A stretch of DNA of 64,000 nt from Rhizobium sp. BK376. GTDB lineage: Bacteria > Pseudomonadota > Alphaproteobacteria > Rhizobiales > Rhizobiaceae. The notes below the pieces were generated by a model that was not told the DNA's origin, made no database searches, and saw nothing but the letters and a program-made list of their open reading frames with translations. The DNA is taken from contig NZ_SLZG01000004.1 of the NCBI RefSeq assembly GCF_004341625.1, positions 124,001-188,000 of the forward strand. The letters run 5' to 3'. The position numbers and the translations under genes are program-made. Below, piece after piece: positions 45,512-58,896 of the stretch. Within the stretch, counting starts at the first letter, position 1, and the number at the start of each line of letters is the position of its first letter.

Positions 45512-46135
45512 CTAAGCCTTACGGCTCTGCATCCCTAACGCAGCCCCCTCCACGATCAGCGCAAGGCCAGCCTCGAACAGTGCCGCATGCCCCTCATGCC
45601 GGTAATGCGCCAAAGCCTTCGCCGTCAGCGGATGATCCTTGGCCGCAGCATCGAGCCTGTTTCCACGATTTGGCGCGTCCGGAAAATCCGCCTGCTCCTC
45701 CAGCACGCAGCCGACGACGTAGCGGCCGATCGCCACGAGGATGTCCATGGCGAATTCCTCGGTCATGCCGGCCCCGACCAGAACCCGCATATGCGCCTCG
45801 ATCAAATTGAGATTGTCCGGATTGGCCTCGGTGCCCGCATGGACCCGCGCTCCATCCCTGTAGGCAAGGAGTGCCTTGCGGAAGCTGCGGGCATCTTCCA
45901 GCAGGAAGCGCTTCCAGTCGGCGCTATCGAATGCCCAGTCATGCCGATGCCCGCGCGCCAGAATTTCATCGTTCATGGCGTCGAGAAGCGCCCGCTTGTT
46001 CCTGAAATGCCAATAGAGCGCCGGCTGGCGCACATTCAGTCGCTCGGCCAGGAGACGTGTCGAAAGCCCGTCGATCCCAACTTCGTTGAGCAACCTCAAC
46101 GCCGCCTCGACTATCGCCGCCCTATCGACTTTCAT
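45512..46135 (-). CDS. tetR: Tetracycline repressor TetR
   Basis: A 207-residue TetR of the true tetracycline-repressor kind. The DNA-binding domain is VGIDGLSTRLLAERLNVRQPALYWH, then FRNKRALLDAM. The C-terminal domain keeps the drug-contact features: His near 64 (ARGHRH), His near 100 (GARVHAGT) and Glu in GCVLEEQ. It is divergent from tetA, with two tet operators between. The gene appears intact although its partner is frameshifted. Confidence 0.93.
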   Translation of the reverse strand: MKVDRAAIVEAALRLLNEVGIDGLSTRLLAERLNVRQPALYWHFRNKRALLDAMNDEILARGHRHDWAFDSADWKRFLLEDARSFRKALLAYRDGARVHAGTEANPDNLNLIEAHMRVLVGAGMTEEFAMDILVAIGRYVVGCVLEEQADFPDAPNRGNRLDAAAKDHPLTAKALAHYRHEGHAALFEAGLALIVEGAALGMQSRKA

Positions 46136-46183
46136 ATTTGGCCCACTTTCATATTTGGTCCCCGCTGCCGTTGATTTTTAAAT

Positions 46184-46214
46184 TTATCATCGATAAGGAA
46201 CTTATCAGTGATAA
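46184..46214. promoter_or_regulatory. Two tet operators between tetR and tetA
   Basis: TTATCATCGATAA (46184-46196) and TTATCAGTGATAA (46202-46214) are two dyads whose centres are 18 bases apart. They share the TATCAxTGATA-type core of class tet operators and lie in the 94-base tetR-tetA spacer. Confidence 0.85.
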
Positions 46215-46229
46215 ATTTTGAGCTTTCCA

Positions 46230-47427
46230 ATGCAAAACATGCTCCCCGTCATCCTGGCGACCATCGTCCTTGATGCCGCCGGCATCGGCCTGACATTGCC
46301 CATATTGCCGCGCCTCCTGCAGGAGGTCGGCCATACGAGCGAACTCGGCTGGCTTTTCGGCGCGTTTCTCAGCCTCTACGCGCTGATGCAGTTTCTCTTT
46401 TCACCCGTGCTCGGAGGCCTGTCGGATCGATTCGGCCGCAAACCCGTGTTGCTGGTGTCGCTTGGCGGCGCTGCCGTGGACTATCTCTTCATGGCTTTCG
46501 CACCGTCGCTTTGGCCGCTCTTCATTGGCCGCGCCATCGCCGGCATAACCGGCGCGAACATGGCGGTTGCGTCAGCCGTTATCACCGACCTGACGCCGGA
46601 GGATCAGCGGGCGCGACGGTTCGGGCAATTGAGCGCCTGCTTCGGCATCGGCTTCATAGCCGGCCCGGCAATCGGCGGTCTCCTGGGTGAAGTGTCGGTG
46701 CGCACACCCTTCATCGCGGCTGCATTCCTCAATGCCGTCAACCTGGCGCTTGCCTTTTTCACACTTCGGGAAACACGCCAAAGAGATACAGAGGCACCGG
46801 AATCGAAGAACTCCCTTTCTCCTCTCGGCACGTTGCGATGGGTTTCAGGGCTTGGCGGGCTTCTTCCTCTGATCGGAGCCTACATCGTGCTTGCCCTTCT
46901 CGGCGAAGTCGGGGGCACGATCTGGGTTCTCTATGGGCAGGACAAATTCGCCTGGTCGCCCGATCACGATCGGCATATCGCTCGCCGGCTTCGGCCTCTT
47001 CCATGCGGGCATCCAGGCGTTTGTCGCAGGACCGATCTCCGAGCGCTGGGGCGAACGCCGCGCTCTGCTGATCAGCATCATCACCGACAGCATCGCCTAT
47101 ATCCTCATCGCGTTTGCGACCGAAGGCTGGATGGTCTTCGCATTGCTGCCGCTATTTTGCCTGGGCGGCATTGGGGCGCCGGCGCTGCAATCGCTGCTGA
47201 CATCAGGCGTGCGCTCGGACCAGCAGGGCAGGCTGCAAGGCGTGCTGTCCAGCATGACCAGCCTTGCCTCGATCGTCGGCCCGCTATTGATCAGCACTGT
47301 GTATTTTATGAGTCGGTCGAGTTTTCCGGGCCTTGTATGGATTGCCGGTGCAGCACTCTACTGGCTCTGCCTGCCCGTCTTTCTCAACCGCTCAAAGGCG
47401 CAAGAGGTATCGCGGAGCCAGCCTTAA
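46230..47427 (+). pseudogene. tetA: Tetracycline efflux MFS pump TetA, broken by a one-base frameshift
   Basis: A TetA-type 12-helix drug/H+ antiporter in two frames. Frame one runs from MQNMLPVILATIVLDAAGIG through motif A (GGLSDRFGRKPVLL) to DKFAWSP. The family sequence then goes on in another frame as ITIGISLAGFGLFHAGIQAF to LNRSKAQEVSRSQP. One extra C in the CCC at 46959-46961 explains the shift; without it the product is 398 residues, the normal TetA length. As given, frame one ends in unrelated sequence at 47513. It may be a real mutation, a sequence error, or an inactive cryptic pump. Confidence 0.88.
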
Positions 47428-47433
47428 CGAAAA

Positions 47434-47463
47434 GGCCGCCCAACGTCATTGTCGGACGGCCAA
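47434..47463 (-). terminator. Probable terminator of the enolase-superfamily gene
   Basis: On the minus strand GGCCGTCC and GGGCGGCC pair with one mismatch and are followed by TTTTCG, about 50 bases after the gene's stop. Confidence 0.5.
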
Positions 47464-47514
47464 TCAATGGGAAGCGACATCCAGCCCGAAAACCGAACCG
47501 GATATCGGCGTAGC

Positions 47515-48636
47515 CTAGAAGCGGGTGGACTTCAGCCGATCTTCATCAAGGGCGATGCCGAGGCCCGGCGCCTCTCCCAGCTCCAGCCAGCCCCTGCTGT
47601 GCTTGAGCGGCGTCACCAGCGGATAGTCGCGGCGGCTCTCGCTCCATTCCGGATTGTCATAGGGATATTCGAGCCAGGCTGCATCGGCAACGCCTGCGGT
47701 CAGGTGCGCATTTGCCAACACACCGATGCCGTTCGTCCAGGAATGCGGCGTGAACTGCACGCCTGCCTCCCGTGCCTGGTAGGCAAGGCGGCGGCAGCCG
47801 GTGATGCCGCCGACGAGCGCCACATCGGGCTGGATCACGTCGAAGGCGCGTTCCTCGATGATATCGCGGAACTCATAGAGTTCGCGTGTCATCTCGCCGC
47901 CGACGATGCGGACGCTGGTTGCCTGCTTCAGCTCCTTCATGCCCTTGCGGTCGGAGCGGAACAGCGGCTCTTCCATCCAGTGGATATTGAGCCGTTCCAG
48001 TTCCTTGGCGACAGCCAGTGCGTCCTTGAAGGTCCAGGGAAGCGTCGTGTCCCAGGGCATGCGCCAACCCTGATTGCAATCGACCATCAGCTCCAGCTTC
48101 ATGCCGACGCGGGCGCGGATCGCCTCCAGCGCCCTGACGTCGTCGCGCCAACTGCCGCGGCCGCCTGACGAAGACGAGAAGCGCACCTTCATGGCAGGAA
48201 AGCCCTCTTCGAGGTAGCGCTCGGCCTGGTCAGCCATCTGCTCCGGCTCGCGCAGCACGCCTGATGAGGCATAGAGCCGGACACGATCGGAGCGGCCACC
48301 CAGCATCCGCCAGACGGGCTCGCCAGTGATCTTGCCCGAAAGGTCCCACAGCGCCAGATCCATTGGCCAGCAACGGCCATAGTGGAAGTTGATATGCGAC
48401 AGCACCTCGTAGTGCCGCTCCAGATGTCGGGGGTCCTGGCCGATGAAGAGATCCTCATGGCCTTCGAACCCCTTCATCAGGTCGCCTGAGCCGATGCCCT
48501 GACGACCCTCGTCATCGGTCACGCGCACGATCGTCGCGTCGAAATGGCGACGAGGCCTGCCATCCCAGCTCGCCTTGAACGGCGGATCAAGCGGCAGGCG
48601 ATGGTGGGTGATTTCAACAGATACGATCTTGCTCAT
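47515..48636 (-). CDS. Mandelate racemase/muconate lactonizing enzyme family protein
   Basis: A 373-residue enolase-superfamily enzyme. The N-terminal capping domain is followed by a barrel with AMKVRF (a Lys-x-Arg instead of the Lys-x-Lys of mandelate racemase), VDCNQGW and WMEEPL for Mg ligands, VGGEM for the third ligand, and PHSWTNGIG with a possible catalytic His. This points to the racemase/sugar-acid dehydratase branch; the substrate is open. Aldehyde and alcohol dehydrogenase genes follow upstream on the same strand, beyond a repeat, and may belong to one catabolic set. Confidence 0.85.
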   Translation of the reverse strand: MSKIVSVEITHHRLPLDPPFKASWDGRPRRHFDATIVRVTDDEGRQGIGSGDLMKGFEGHEDLFIGQDPRHLERHYEVLSHINFHYGRCWPMDLALWDLSGKITGEPVWRMLGGRSDRVRLYASSGVLREPEQMADQAERYLEEGFPAMKVRFSSSSGGRGSWRDDVRALEAIRARVGMKLELMVDCNQGWRMPWDTTLPWTFKDALAVAKELERLNIHWMEEPLFRSDRKGMKELKQATSVRIVGGEMTRELYEFRDIIEERAFDVIQPDVALVGGITGCRRLAYQAREAGVQFTPHSWTNGIGVLANAHLTAGVADAAWLEYPYDNPEWSESRRDYPLVTPLKHSRGWLELGEAPGLGIALDEDRLKSTRF

Positions 48637-48674
48637 TTAGCTCTTCCCTCTTTTATCTTTGGCGCGTGCGGCAA

Positions 48675-48814
48675 GCCCCTCATCCGCCTGCCGGCACCTT
48701 CTCCCCGCTTGCGGGGAGAAGGTGGTATTCGGGGCAACCTCTCCACCCCTCTCCAACCTGTCACAAGGCACGTCCCCTCTCCCCGCAAGAGGGGAGAGGG
48801 TTAGGGTGAGGGGC
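48675..48814. repeat. RIME-like palindromic repeat between the enolase-family and aldehyde dehydrogenase genes
   Basis: Outer arms GCCCCTCA (48675-48682) and TGAGGGGC (48807-48814) enclose two hairpins. One is CACCTTCTCCCC/GGGGAGAAGGTG (48695-48724) and the other CCCTCTCCCC/GGGGAGAGGG (about 48775-48800). This CTCCCCGC-loop-rich form is a familiar intergenic repeat in Rhizobiales. It differs in sequence from the element at 30681. Confidence 0.85.
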
Positions 48815-48849
48815 CGACTACGGCAAGTCCGAAAACAGCGACAGCCGAA

Positions 48850-50349
48850 TTACCCGAACTGCTGCCAGATGGTCTTGTAGTCACAATATTTGTCGATCGC
48901 ATGCACCGAGCGATCACGACCGAAGCCGGATTGCTTGAAACCGCCAAACGGCGTTGCGAAATTCGACATGTCGTAGGTGTTGACCCAGACCGTACCGGCA
49001 TGAAGCTCTTCGGAGAAGCGGTGAGCGCGATCCATATTTTTGGTGAAGACGGCACCGGCAAGACCGTAGATCGTGTCGTTGGCGATACCAAGCGCCTCTT
49101 CCTCCGTGTCGAAGGGAATGGCGGCGAGCACGGGGCCGAAAATTTCCTGCCGCGCCAGGCTCATGTCGTTGGTCATATCGACGAAAACGCCGGGCGAGAT
49201 GTAATAGCCGCCGCTCTCGCTCATGACCTGCTCGGCGCCGAAGGCGCGACGCGCGCCTTCCTTCTCGCCGGCGGCGATCATGCCGAGTACCTTCTTCATA
49301 TGCTCTTCCTCGATCAGCGCGCCGATCTGCGCCGACGGATCGAGCGGATGCTTGAGCGCGATGTCGCTCTTCGTCACGGCTTCGATCTTGCGGATCAGCT
49401 CGTCCTGCACCGAACGCTGAACGATCAGGCGGGTGGAGGCGTGGCAGGTCTCGCCGGAATTGTAGAAGCAGCCCCAGGCGGCGGCGGCGGCGGCAGCATC
49501 CAGGTCCGCATCTTCGAAGACGACGAGCGGCGACTTGCCGCCGAGCTCCAGCGCCACGCGCTTGACGTTGGATTGGGCAGCATAGCCCATGATCAGCTTG
49601 CCGACTTCGGTCGAGCCGGTAAACGCGATCATGTCGACATCCATGTGCAGTGCCAGCGGCTTGCCGGTCTCTTCGCCATAGCCCGTGACGACGTTGAGGA
49701 CGCCGGCGGGAAGACCGGCTTCGAAGCCCAGCTGCGCCAGGCGAATCGCCGAAAGCGAGGACTGCTCCGCCGGCTTCAGCACGACGGAATTGCCGGCCGC
49801 AATCGAAGGACCGAGCTTCCAGGCATCGATGATCATCGGATAGTTCCAGGGCGTGATCGCGCCTACGACGCCGATCGGCACCTTGCGCACCAGCGCGCGG
49901 GCATTCGGCCCCGTCGGCGCGATCTCGTCATACATCTTGTCGATCATTTCGCCGTAATACTGGATGCCGTCGGCGCAGAGGCGCACATCGACATTAAGCG
50001 ACGCCATGATCGGCTTGCCGACATCGATGGTTTCGAGCATTGCCAGCTCTTCGCCATGGGCGCGGATCAGCTCGGCCCATTTCAGCATGATCTTCTTCTT
50101 TTCGAGCGGCTCCTTCTTACGCCAGACACCGCTCGCGAAAGCGGCGCGCGCTGCGGAAACGGCGGCATCGACATCGGCGGCATTGCCGCGTGCAAGCTCA
50201 GCGCCCGGCTGGCCGTCCATGGGACGGATGCGGGTGAAGGTTGCGCCCGAAGAGGAGGCGACGAGCTCGCCGTTGATGAAGTGGCGACCCTCAGGCTTGA
50301 TGCTCGAGAGGACGTTTTCCCAATAAACGCGCGTGAATTCTTTTGTCAT
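48850..50349 (-). CDS. Aldehyde dehydrogenase (NAD(P)-dependent)
   Basis: A 499-residue ALDH superfamily enzyme. Seen are TPWNYPMIIDAWKLGPSIAAGN and LKPAEQSSL for cofactor binding, FTGSTEVGK, the catalytic Glu in ALELGGKSP (about residue 263) and the catalytic Cys in NSGETCHASTRL (about 297). EIFGPVLAAIPF completes the set. It is close to betaine-, gamma-aminobutyraldehyde- and phenylacetaldehyde-type enzymes; the substrate is not certain. One base separates its start from the alcohol dehydrogenase stop, so the two are co-transcribed. Confidence 0.92.
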   Translation of the reverse strand: MTKEFTRVYWENVLSSIKPEGRHFINGELVASSSGATFTRIRPMDGQPGAELARGNAADVDAAVSAARAAFASGVWRKKEPLEKKKIMLKWAELIRAHGEELAMLETIDVGKPIMASLNVDVRLCADGIQYYGEMIDKMYDEIAPTGPNARALVRKVPIGVVGAITPWNYPMIIDAWKLGPSIAAGNSVVLKPAEQSSLSAIRLAQLGFEAGLPAGVLNVVTGYGEETGKPLALHMDVDMIAFTGSTEVGKLIMGYAAQSNVKRVALELGGKSPLVVFEDADLDAAAAAAAWGCFYNSGETCHASTRLIVQRSVQDELIRKIEAVTKSDIALKHPLDPSAQIGALIEEEHMKKVLGMIAAGEKEGARRAFGAEQVMSESGGYYISPGVFVDMTNDMSLARQEIFGPVLAAIPFDTEEEALGIANDTIYGLAGAVFTKNMDRAHRFSEELHAGTVWVNTYDMSNFATPFGGFKQSGFGRDRSVHAIDKYCDYKTIWQQFG

Positions 50350-50350
50350 C

Positions 50351-51496
50351 TCAAATCCCTTTCGGAAGCGCCATCACGATGGCGGCGAACTGATCGATAT
50401 CGGCATCGCTGATCTCACGAATGGTGGAGCGGCGCATCGGATGGTTTTCGGGTGCGCGCATCTCATTGGCGAGATCGGCAGCAGTGAAGGGCGCAAAGGC
50501 GGCCGGCAGAGCACGGACGATGCCGCAGCGGTCCATCAGGTCCGAAACGAAGGCCGGCAGGGCAGCGGCGTTTTCAAGGCCGCAAGCCTTGGCAGCGGCA
50601 TTGAGATCGGCCGTATCCTCTTCGACCAGCCAGGCAAGCGTCGCCTCAAAACCGAGCGCGGTCGCAAGACCATGATGCACCGGCGCAAGCCCCGCCAGGG
50701 CATGACTAACATTGTGGGCAATCGCCGTGCCGCAATTGTCGATCGCGATGCCGGCAAAGCAGGAGCCGAGCAGGACGTCTCCGCGCGCATCGAGATTGGA
50801 CGGCTCCTTGACGGCCGTTTCCAGCGATCGCGTGATCAGACGAAGCGCCTCATGGGCATAAAACTGCGCGCCGCGATGGGCATTGCGGTTCGTTGCCGCC
50901 TCGAAAGCGTGGATGAAGGCATCCATGCCGCACCATGCCGTCAGATTGGCCGGGAGCGTCGTCGTCAGCGCCGGATCGAGCAGGACGAGATCGGCCTTAG
51001 TCTCGGCGCCCCAGATCCAGAGTTTTTTGCCTTCCGGGCCGGCAAAGATATTGGTCGCCGAGGTCTCCGACCCAGTGCCGGCGGTGGTCGGGATCATGAT
51101 CTTCTTCAGCGGGTTCTTCGGTAGCGGATTGGCCGCCAGAGCATAATGCATCGGGTCTTCGCCCGAGGCTGCCGAGCAGGCAACGATCTTGGCGATATCC
51201 AGAGCAGAACCACCGCCGATGCCGATGACCAGCTGCGCGCCCTTGGCGATCTCAAGGGCCGCGTGCAGATGCGCAAGCTTCGGCTCGCCGGAAAAATCGG
51301 AAAACACCGCCGTTTCGATGCCTGCGCCTTCAAGCTCCCGGCGCACCTTCTCGGCAAAGCCGGACTGGGCCAGAAAGCCGTCAATGACGAGAACAGCACG
51401 CTTTACGCCATCAAAAGAGGCTGCGGCAGAGGCGAGACCGGAGAAGACGCCGTCTCCGAAGCGGATTTCGGGAATGGAAGAGATCGAAAATGTCAC
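50351..51496 (-). CDS. Iron-containing alcohol dehydrogenase
   Basis: A 381-residue group III alcohol dehydrogenase. The NAD-binding motif GIGGGSALDIAKIVA lies near residue 95 and TTAGTGSE near 140. Metal ligands are expected in GMDAFIHAFEA (Asp, His) and in SHALAGLAPVHHGLA (two His). With the aldehyde dehydrogenase it could oxidise an alcohol through the aldehyde to an acid. The gene is divergent from a LysR regulator, which probably controls the pair. Confidence 0.92.
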   Translation of the reverse strand: MTFSISSIPEIRFGDGVFSGLASAAASFDGVKRAVLVIDGFLAQSGFAEKVRRELEGAGIETAVFSDFSGEPKLAHLHAALEIAKGAQLVIGIGGGSALDIAKIVACSAASGEDPMHYALAANPLPKNPLKKIMIPTTAGTGSETSATNIFAGPEGKKLWIWGAETKADLVLLDPALTTTLPANLTAWCGMDAFIHAFEAATNRNAHRGAQFYAHEALRLITRSLETAVKEPSNLDARGDVLLGSCFAGIAIDNCGTAIAHNVSHALAGLAPVHHGLATALGFEATLAWLVEEDTADLNAAAKACGLENAAALPAFVSDLMDRCGIVRALPAAFAPFTAADLANEMRAPENHPMRRSTIREISDADIDQFAAIVMALPKGI

Positions 51497-51600
51497 GAGA
51501 GCACCGCAATTGAGTCGATGGAACGATGCCGATATTCATGCATCACAATTTCAGCTCTTCAAATCGGGCGATTTCTCAGGAATATTGATGATCTGAAGTT

Positions 51601-52524
51601 ATGGAGAGCCGCTTGCTCGAAAAAATCCCGCTTGAAGCCTTCCGCGTTTTCGATGCTGCCTGCCGTCTGATGAACTTTTCGCGGGCTGGACGCGAACTCA
51701 ACATCACCCAGGCTGCGGTCAGTCGCCGGATCAAGGGGCTGGAGGATCATCTTGGCGCGACCCTGTTCACCCGCCGCGGCCGCAACCTTGCCCTGACACC
51801 GGATGGAGAAAGGCTGTTTCAGCGCGTGCGGGCGACCCTGGAATATCTGGAGGAAAGCCTGGAACCCTTCCGGAGCGGCGGCGGCCAGATTATCTCGATC
51901 GCTGCCAGCGGTTCCGTGTCACACCTCTGGCTTGGCCAGCACCTGAAGGATTTCGGCAAGGAGAGCCCGAATATCTCCGTCCGCCTGCTGACGACAGACG
52001 CCCCGACCGAACTAGCGTCCGAGGCCAACGATCTCGTTATTCTTTACGCGACCGGCGAGCATCCGCGCTGGAACCTGACGCTGCTGATGAAAGAGGTGCT
52101 GATGCCGGTAGCATCCCCGGACTACCTAGCCAGACGAGGGCTGATCGCCGAAGAGCTGACGGTCGAGGATATCGCCGCATTGGACCTGATCGACTATGAG
52201 CGCTTCAACGCCCACTGGATCTCGTTTCGGCAATGGTTTGGCCGGGTTCCGCGTCCGCCGAAGATAAGGCTTCCGCGACCGCGGCTATCCTTCTCGACCT
52301 ATATCATGGCCGTTGAGGCCGCCTTGCGTGGCGAAGGCATTGCCCTTGGCAGCCTTGGCCTGATCGAGGAACAACTTCGCGCCGGAACCCTGGTAACGGT
52401 TGGCAAAGACCATGTCGAAACCGGCTTCGGCTACTATCTCGGGACGCCACGCTTCCGCTCGCTTTCTCCCGAAGCGGTACAATTACATCGGCATTTGCTG
52501 TCGAATGACCGAGAAGAGCAATAA
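51601..52524 (+). CDS. LysR family regulator, GcvA-like
   Basis: A 307-residue LysR protein. The helix-turn-helix is LEAFRVFDAACRLMNFSRAGRELNIT up to QAAVSRRIKGLEDHLGATLF, close to the GcvA/AmpR group. The effector domain begins IISIAASGSVSHLWL. It is divergent from the adh-aldH pair across a 104-base spacer, so these are its likely targets. The coinducer is not known. A 131-base gap separates it from the sugar transferase gene. Confidence 0.9.
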   Translation: MESRLLEKIPLEAFRVFDAACRLMNFSRAGRELNITQAAVSRRIKGLEDHLGATLFTRRGRNLALTPDGERLFQRVRATLEYLEESLEPFRSGGGQIISIAASGSVSHLWLGQHLKDFGKESPNISVRLLTTDAPTELASEANDLVILYATGEHPRWNLTLLMKEVLMPVASPDYLARRGLIAEELTVEDIAALDLIDYERFNAHWISFRQWFGRVPRPPKIRLPRPRLSFSTYIMAVEAALRGEGIALGSLGLIEEQLRAGTLVTVGKDHVETGFGYYLGTPRFRSLSPEAVQLHRHLLSNDREEQ

Positions 52525-52657
52525 TTCTTTTGGAAAGCACCCAATTTTGACCCCTTCAGGGTTAACCAGTTATTAAAGCGATAGATGACAAGCGCTATTG
52601 CAAAGTATATCTGTGACGCGCCTTCGAAATTGTCATATCAATTTAAGATTGAAATCC

Positions 52658-53398
52658 ATGGCGAACCTATCCGACCGCAAGAGTAATTTTGTGAGCCGCC
52701 CGCTGGCTGTGGGCGATCTGTCACACAAATACATCAATGCCAATTCCAACGAATTGCGTGTCGGACACGCTCCAAGACGCGGTTTCGGCTTTCGCGCCCA
52801 GCTCGCCGCCAAGAGAGTGATCGATATCCTCGCTTCGGCCACGGCACTTCTCGTGCTGCTGCCACTCTTCCTTACTCTGGCAGTGCTCATTCGTATCGAC
52901 AGCCCAGGGCCTGTCTTCTTCCGTCAGGTTCGCTGGGGTCAGAATGGCAAGAAAATCCAGGTTTACAAATTTCGCTCGATGCGGAACGATCTCGGTGATC
53001 CCACCGGCGTTGCGCAGACGGTCAGAAATGACCCACGTATCACCAATATCGGCGCCACGTTGCGGCGGACCAATCTCGATGAGCTTCCCCAGCTGATCAA
53101 CGTGCTGAAAGGCGACATGTCCCTGGTCGGACCTCGCTGCCACGCGGTCAACATGTTGGCCGCCGGCCGCCTCTATGAAGACCTGGTGCCGAACTACCAT
53201 CAGCGTCATCAAATGCGCCCCGGCATCACGGGGCTTGCGCAGATGCGCGGCCTTCGCGGCCCCACGGATCGCGCCGACAAGGCCCGCGCCCGCATCGCCT
53301 GCGATATCTATTACGTTGCCAATTTCAATCTCTGGCTCGATTTCAAGATCGTGATCGGCACCATCGTCTCCGAATTGGCCGGCGGCACAGGCTTCTGA
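52658..53398 (+). CDS. Sugar transferase (bacterial polyprenyl-phosphate sugar transferase family)
   Basis: A 246-residue ExoY/PssA-like initiating transferase that moves a sugar phosphate to undecaprenyl phosphate. A single hydrophobic hairpin at about residues 54-76 (IDILASATALLVLLPLFLTL) precedes the catalytic part: VYKFRSMRND, TLRRTNLDELPQLINVLKGDMSLVGPR, and PGITGLAQMRG. The ATG (MANLSDRKSN) is preferred to an upstream TTG, although its ribosome site is weak. No polysaccharide operon adjoins it, so the glycan served is unknown. Confidence 0.88.
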   Translation: MANLSDRKSNFVSRPLAVGDLSHKYINANSNELRVGHAPRRGFGFRAQLAAKRVIDILASATALLVLLPLFLTLAVLIRIDSPGPVFFRQVRWGQNGKKIQVYKFRSMRNDLGDPTGVAQTVRNDPRITNIGATLRRTNLDELPQLINVLKGDMSLVGPRCHAVNMLAAGRLYEDLVPNYHQRHQMRPGITGLAQMRGLRGPTDRADKARARIACDIYYVANFNLWLDFKIVIGTIVSELAGGTGF

Positions 53399-53442
53399 AA
53401 GCTTCGCCCATATAGGCAACAAGCAAGCATATAGAGTGCAAC

Positions 53443-53476
53443 AAAAAAGGCGGCCCGATAAGGTGCCGCCTTTTTT
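53443..53476. terminator. Bidirectional terminator between the sugar transferase gene and the atp operon
   Basis: AAAAAAGGCGGC pairs with GCCGCCTTTTTT across a 10-base loop, giving a T-run on either strand. Confidence 0.9.
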
Positions 53477-53500
53477 GCTGCTATCTTTTTTGCTGCTATC
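53471..53500. repeat. Tandem 15-bp duplication
   Basis: TTTTTTGCTGCTATC occurs twice in direct succession (53471-53485 and 53486-53500), starting in the T-run of the terminator, and is partly repeated again as GTTTTGC. Confidence 0.9.
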
Positions 53501-53513
53501 GTTTTGCAGAGTA

Positions 53514-53921
53514 TCAGTCCGGCAGGACCGAGCCGCTCAGATGGGTCATTTCCATGATGAAGTGTTCGAGGCGCGACTTGTGCTCGTGGAACTCTGTTTC
53601 CTCGAGTTCGCGGCGCGCAGCGTCGATACGGCGCGTCAGCTCGTCACGATTGAGCTCCTCAACCGGGATGGCCGATTCAGCCAGCAGCGTGCAGCCGGTC
53701 GGAAGAATGTCGGCAAAGCCGCCGAACACAACATAGTTCTGCTTGGCGCCGGAGGCGGAACGAACCTTGATGAGGCCTGGCTTAATGGTCGTCATCGTGG
53801 GCGCGTGGTTGGCCATGACGGTCATTTCACCTTCGGTTGCCGGAATGACAACCTCGGCTACCATTTCCGACAGAAGCAAGCGCTCCGGAGAAACCAGTTC
53901 GAAATGGAAATTGTCAGCCAT
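53514..53921 (-). CDS. atpC: ATP synthase epsilon subunit
   Basis: A 135-residue F1 epsilon subunit of the central stalk. The N-terminal beta sandwich has FELVSPERLLLSEMVAEVVIPATEGEMTVMANHAPTMT, and a helical tail follows (LNRDELTRRIDAARRELEETE). Last gene of atpH-atpA-atpG-atpD-orf-atpC. Its ATG shares one base with the stop of the small upstream gene, so translation is probably coupled. Confidence 0.95.
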   Translation of the reverse strand: MADNFHFELVSPERLLLSEMVAEVVIPATEGEMTVMANHAPTMTTIKPGLIKVRSASGAKQNYVVFGGFADILPTGCTLLAESAIPVEELNRDELTRRIDAARRELEETEFHEHKSRLEHFIMEMTHLSGSVLPD

Positions 53922-54162
53922 CAGTGACTCACTTTCTCGGATATCGCTTTTAGATCTTGCAGTTTAGTCCCGCAGAACGGGCAGTGCATTATTGCGTGAT
54001 CGAGATAACCGAGACCTTCCTCGGTCTGGACCAGGCCCACCACCATCATCAGCACGCCGTTATCGGCGCGATAGATAATTGGAGCAGCGGGCTCCGGAAG
54101 CTCCGCCACGACTTCCCTGAGGGAGTCGCAGCAGAAAATCTCGTCGGACACGCTGTCGCTCA

Positions 54163-54163
<1 letters not shown>
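53921..54163 (-). CDS. Small cysteine-containing protein encoded between atpD and atpC
   Basis: An 80-residue protein with FCCDS at residues 10-14 and HCPFCG at 60-65, suggesting a zinc ribbon-like metal site. There is no signal or membrane helix. Its start shares one base with the atpD stop (TAATG form) and its stop shares one with the atpC start, so it is embedded in the operon by translational coupling. It is not the epsilon, delta or zeta subunit. I do not know its function; a role in ATP synthase assembly or only co-expression are both possible. Confidence 0.8.
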
Positions 54164-56510
<2,347 letters not shown>

Positions 56511-56539
56511 CCGTTATCCGTCCTAGAAGTGAGGCCCGA

Positions 56540-58635
<2,096 letters not shown>

Positions 58636-58896
58636 AATTTTCCCTGATTTCAACCCAAGAACTCAGCATCCGGCAGGCGGAAGCCTTATGGTCTTGAATT
58701 CGTTTTGATTTCCCCCAGAAATCAGCAAGAGCTTCCTCTCACTTCATCCGAAATTCGGGGTCCGTCTAACATAGGATGTTGAGACTCGCAACACGCGTAA
58801 TCACCGAATAAGCCTTTCGCGTGAATTTCTGATGGCAAAAACGCCAAAATGCCCTGATGCGGTGCACAATGATTGCGTTGCGGATCGCGTTTTTGA

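Noticed and set aside
48901..50412. A 503-codon open frame antisense to the aldehyde dehydrogenase gene
   Set aside because: Shadow of the third-position GC of the true gene; no domain can be seen.
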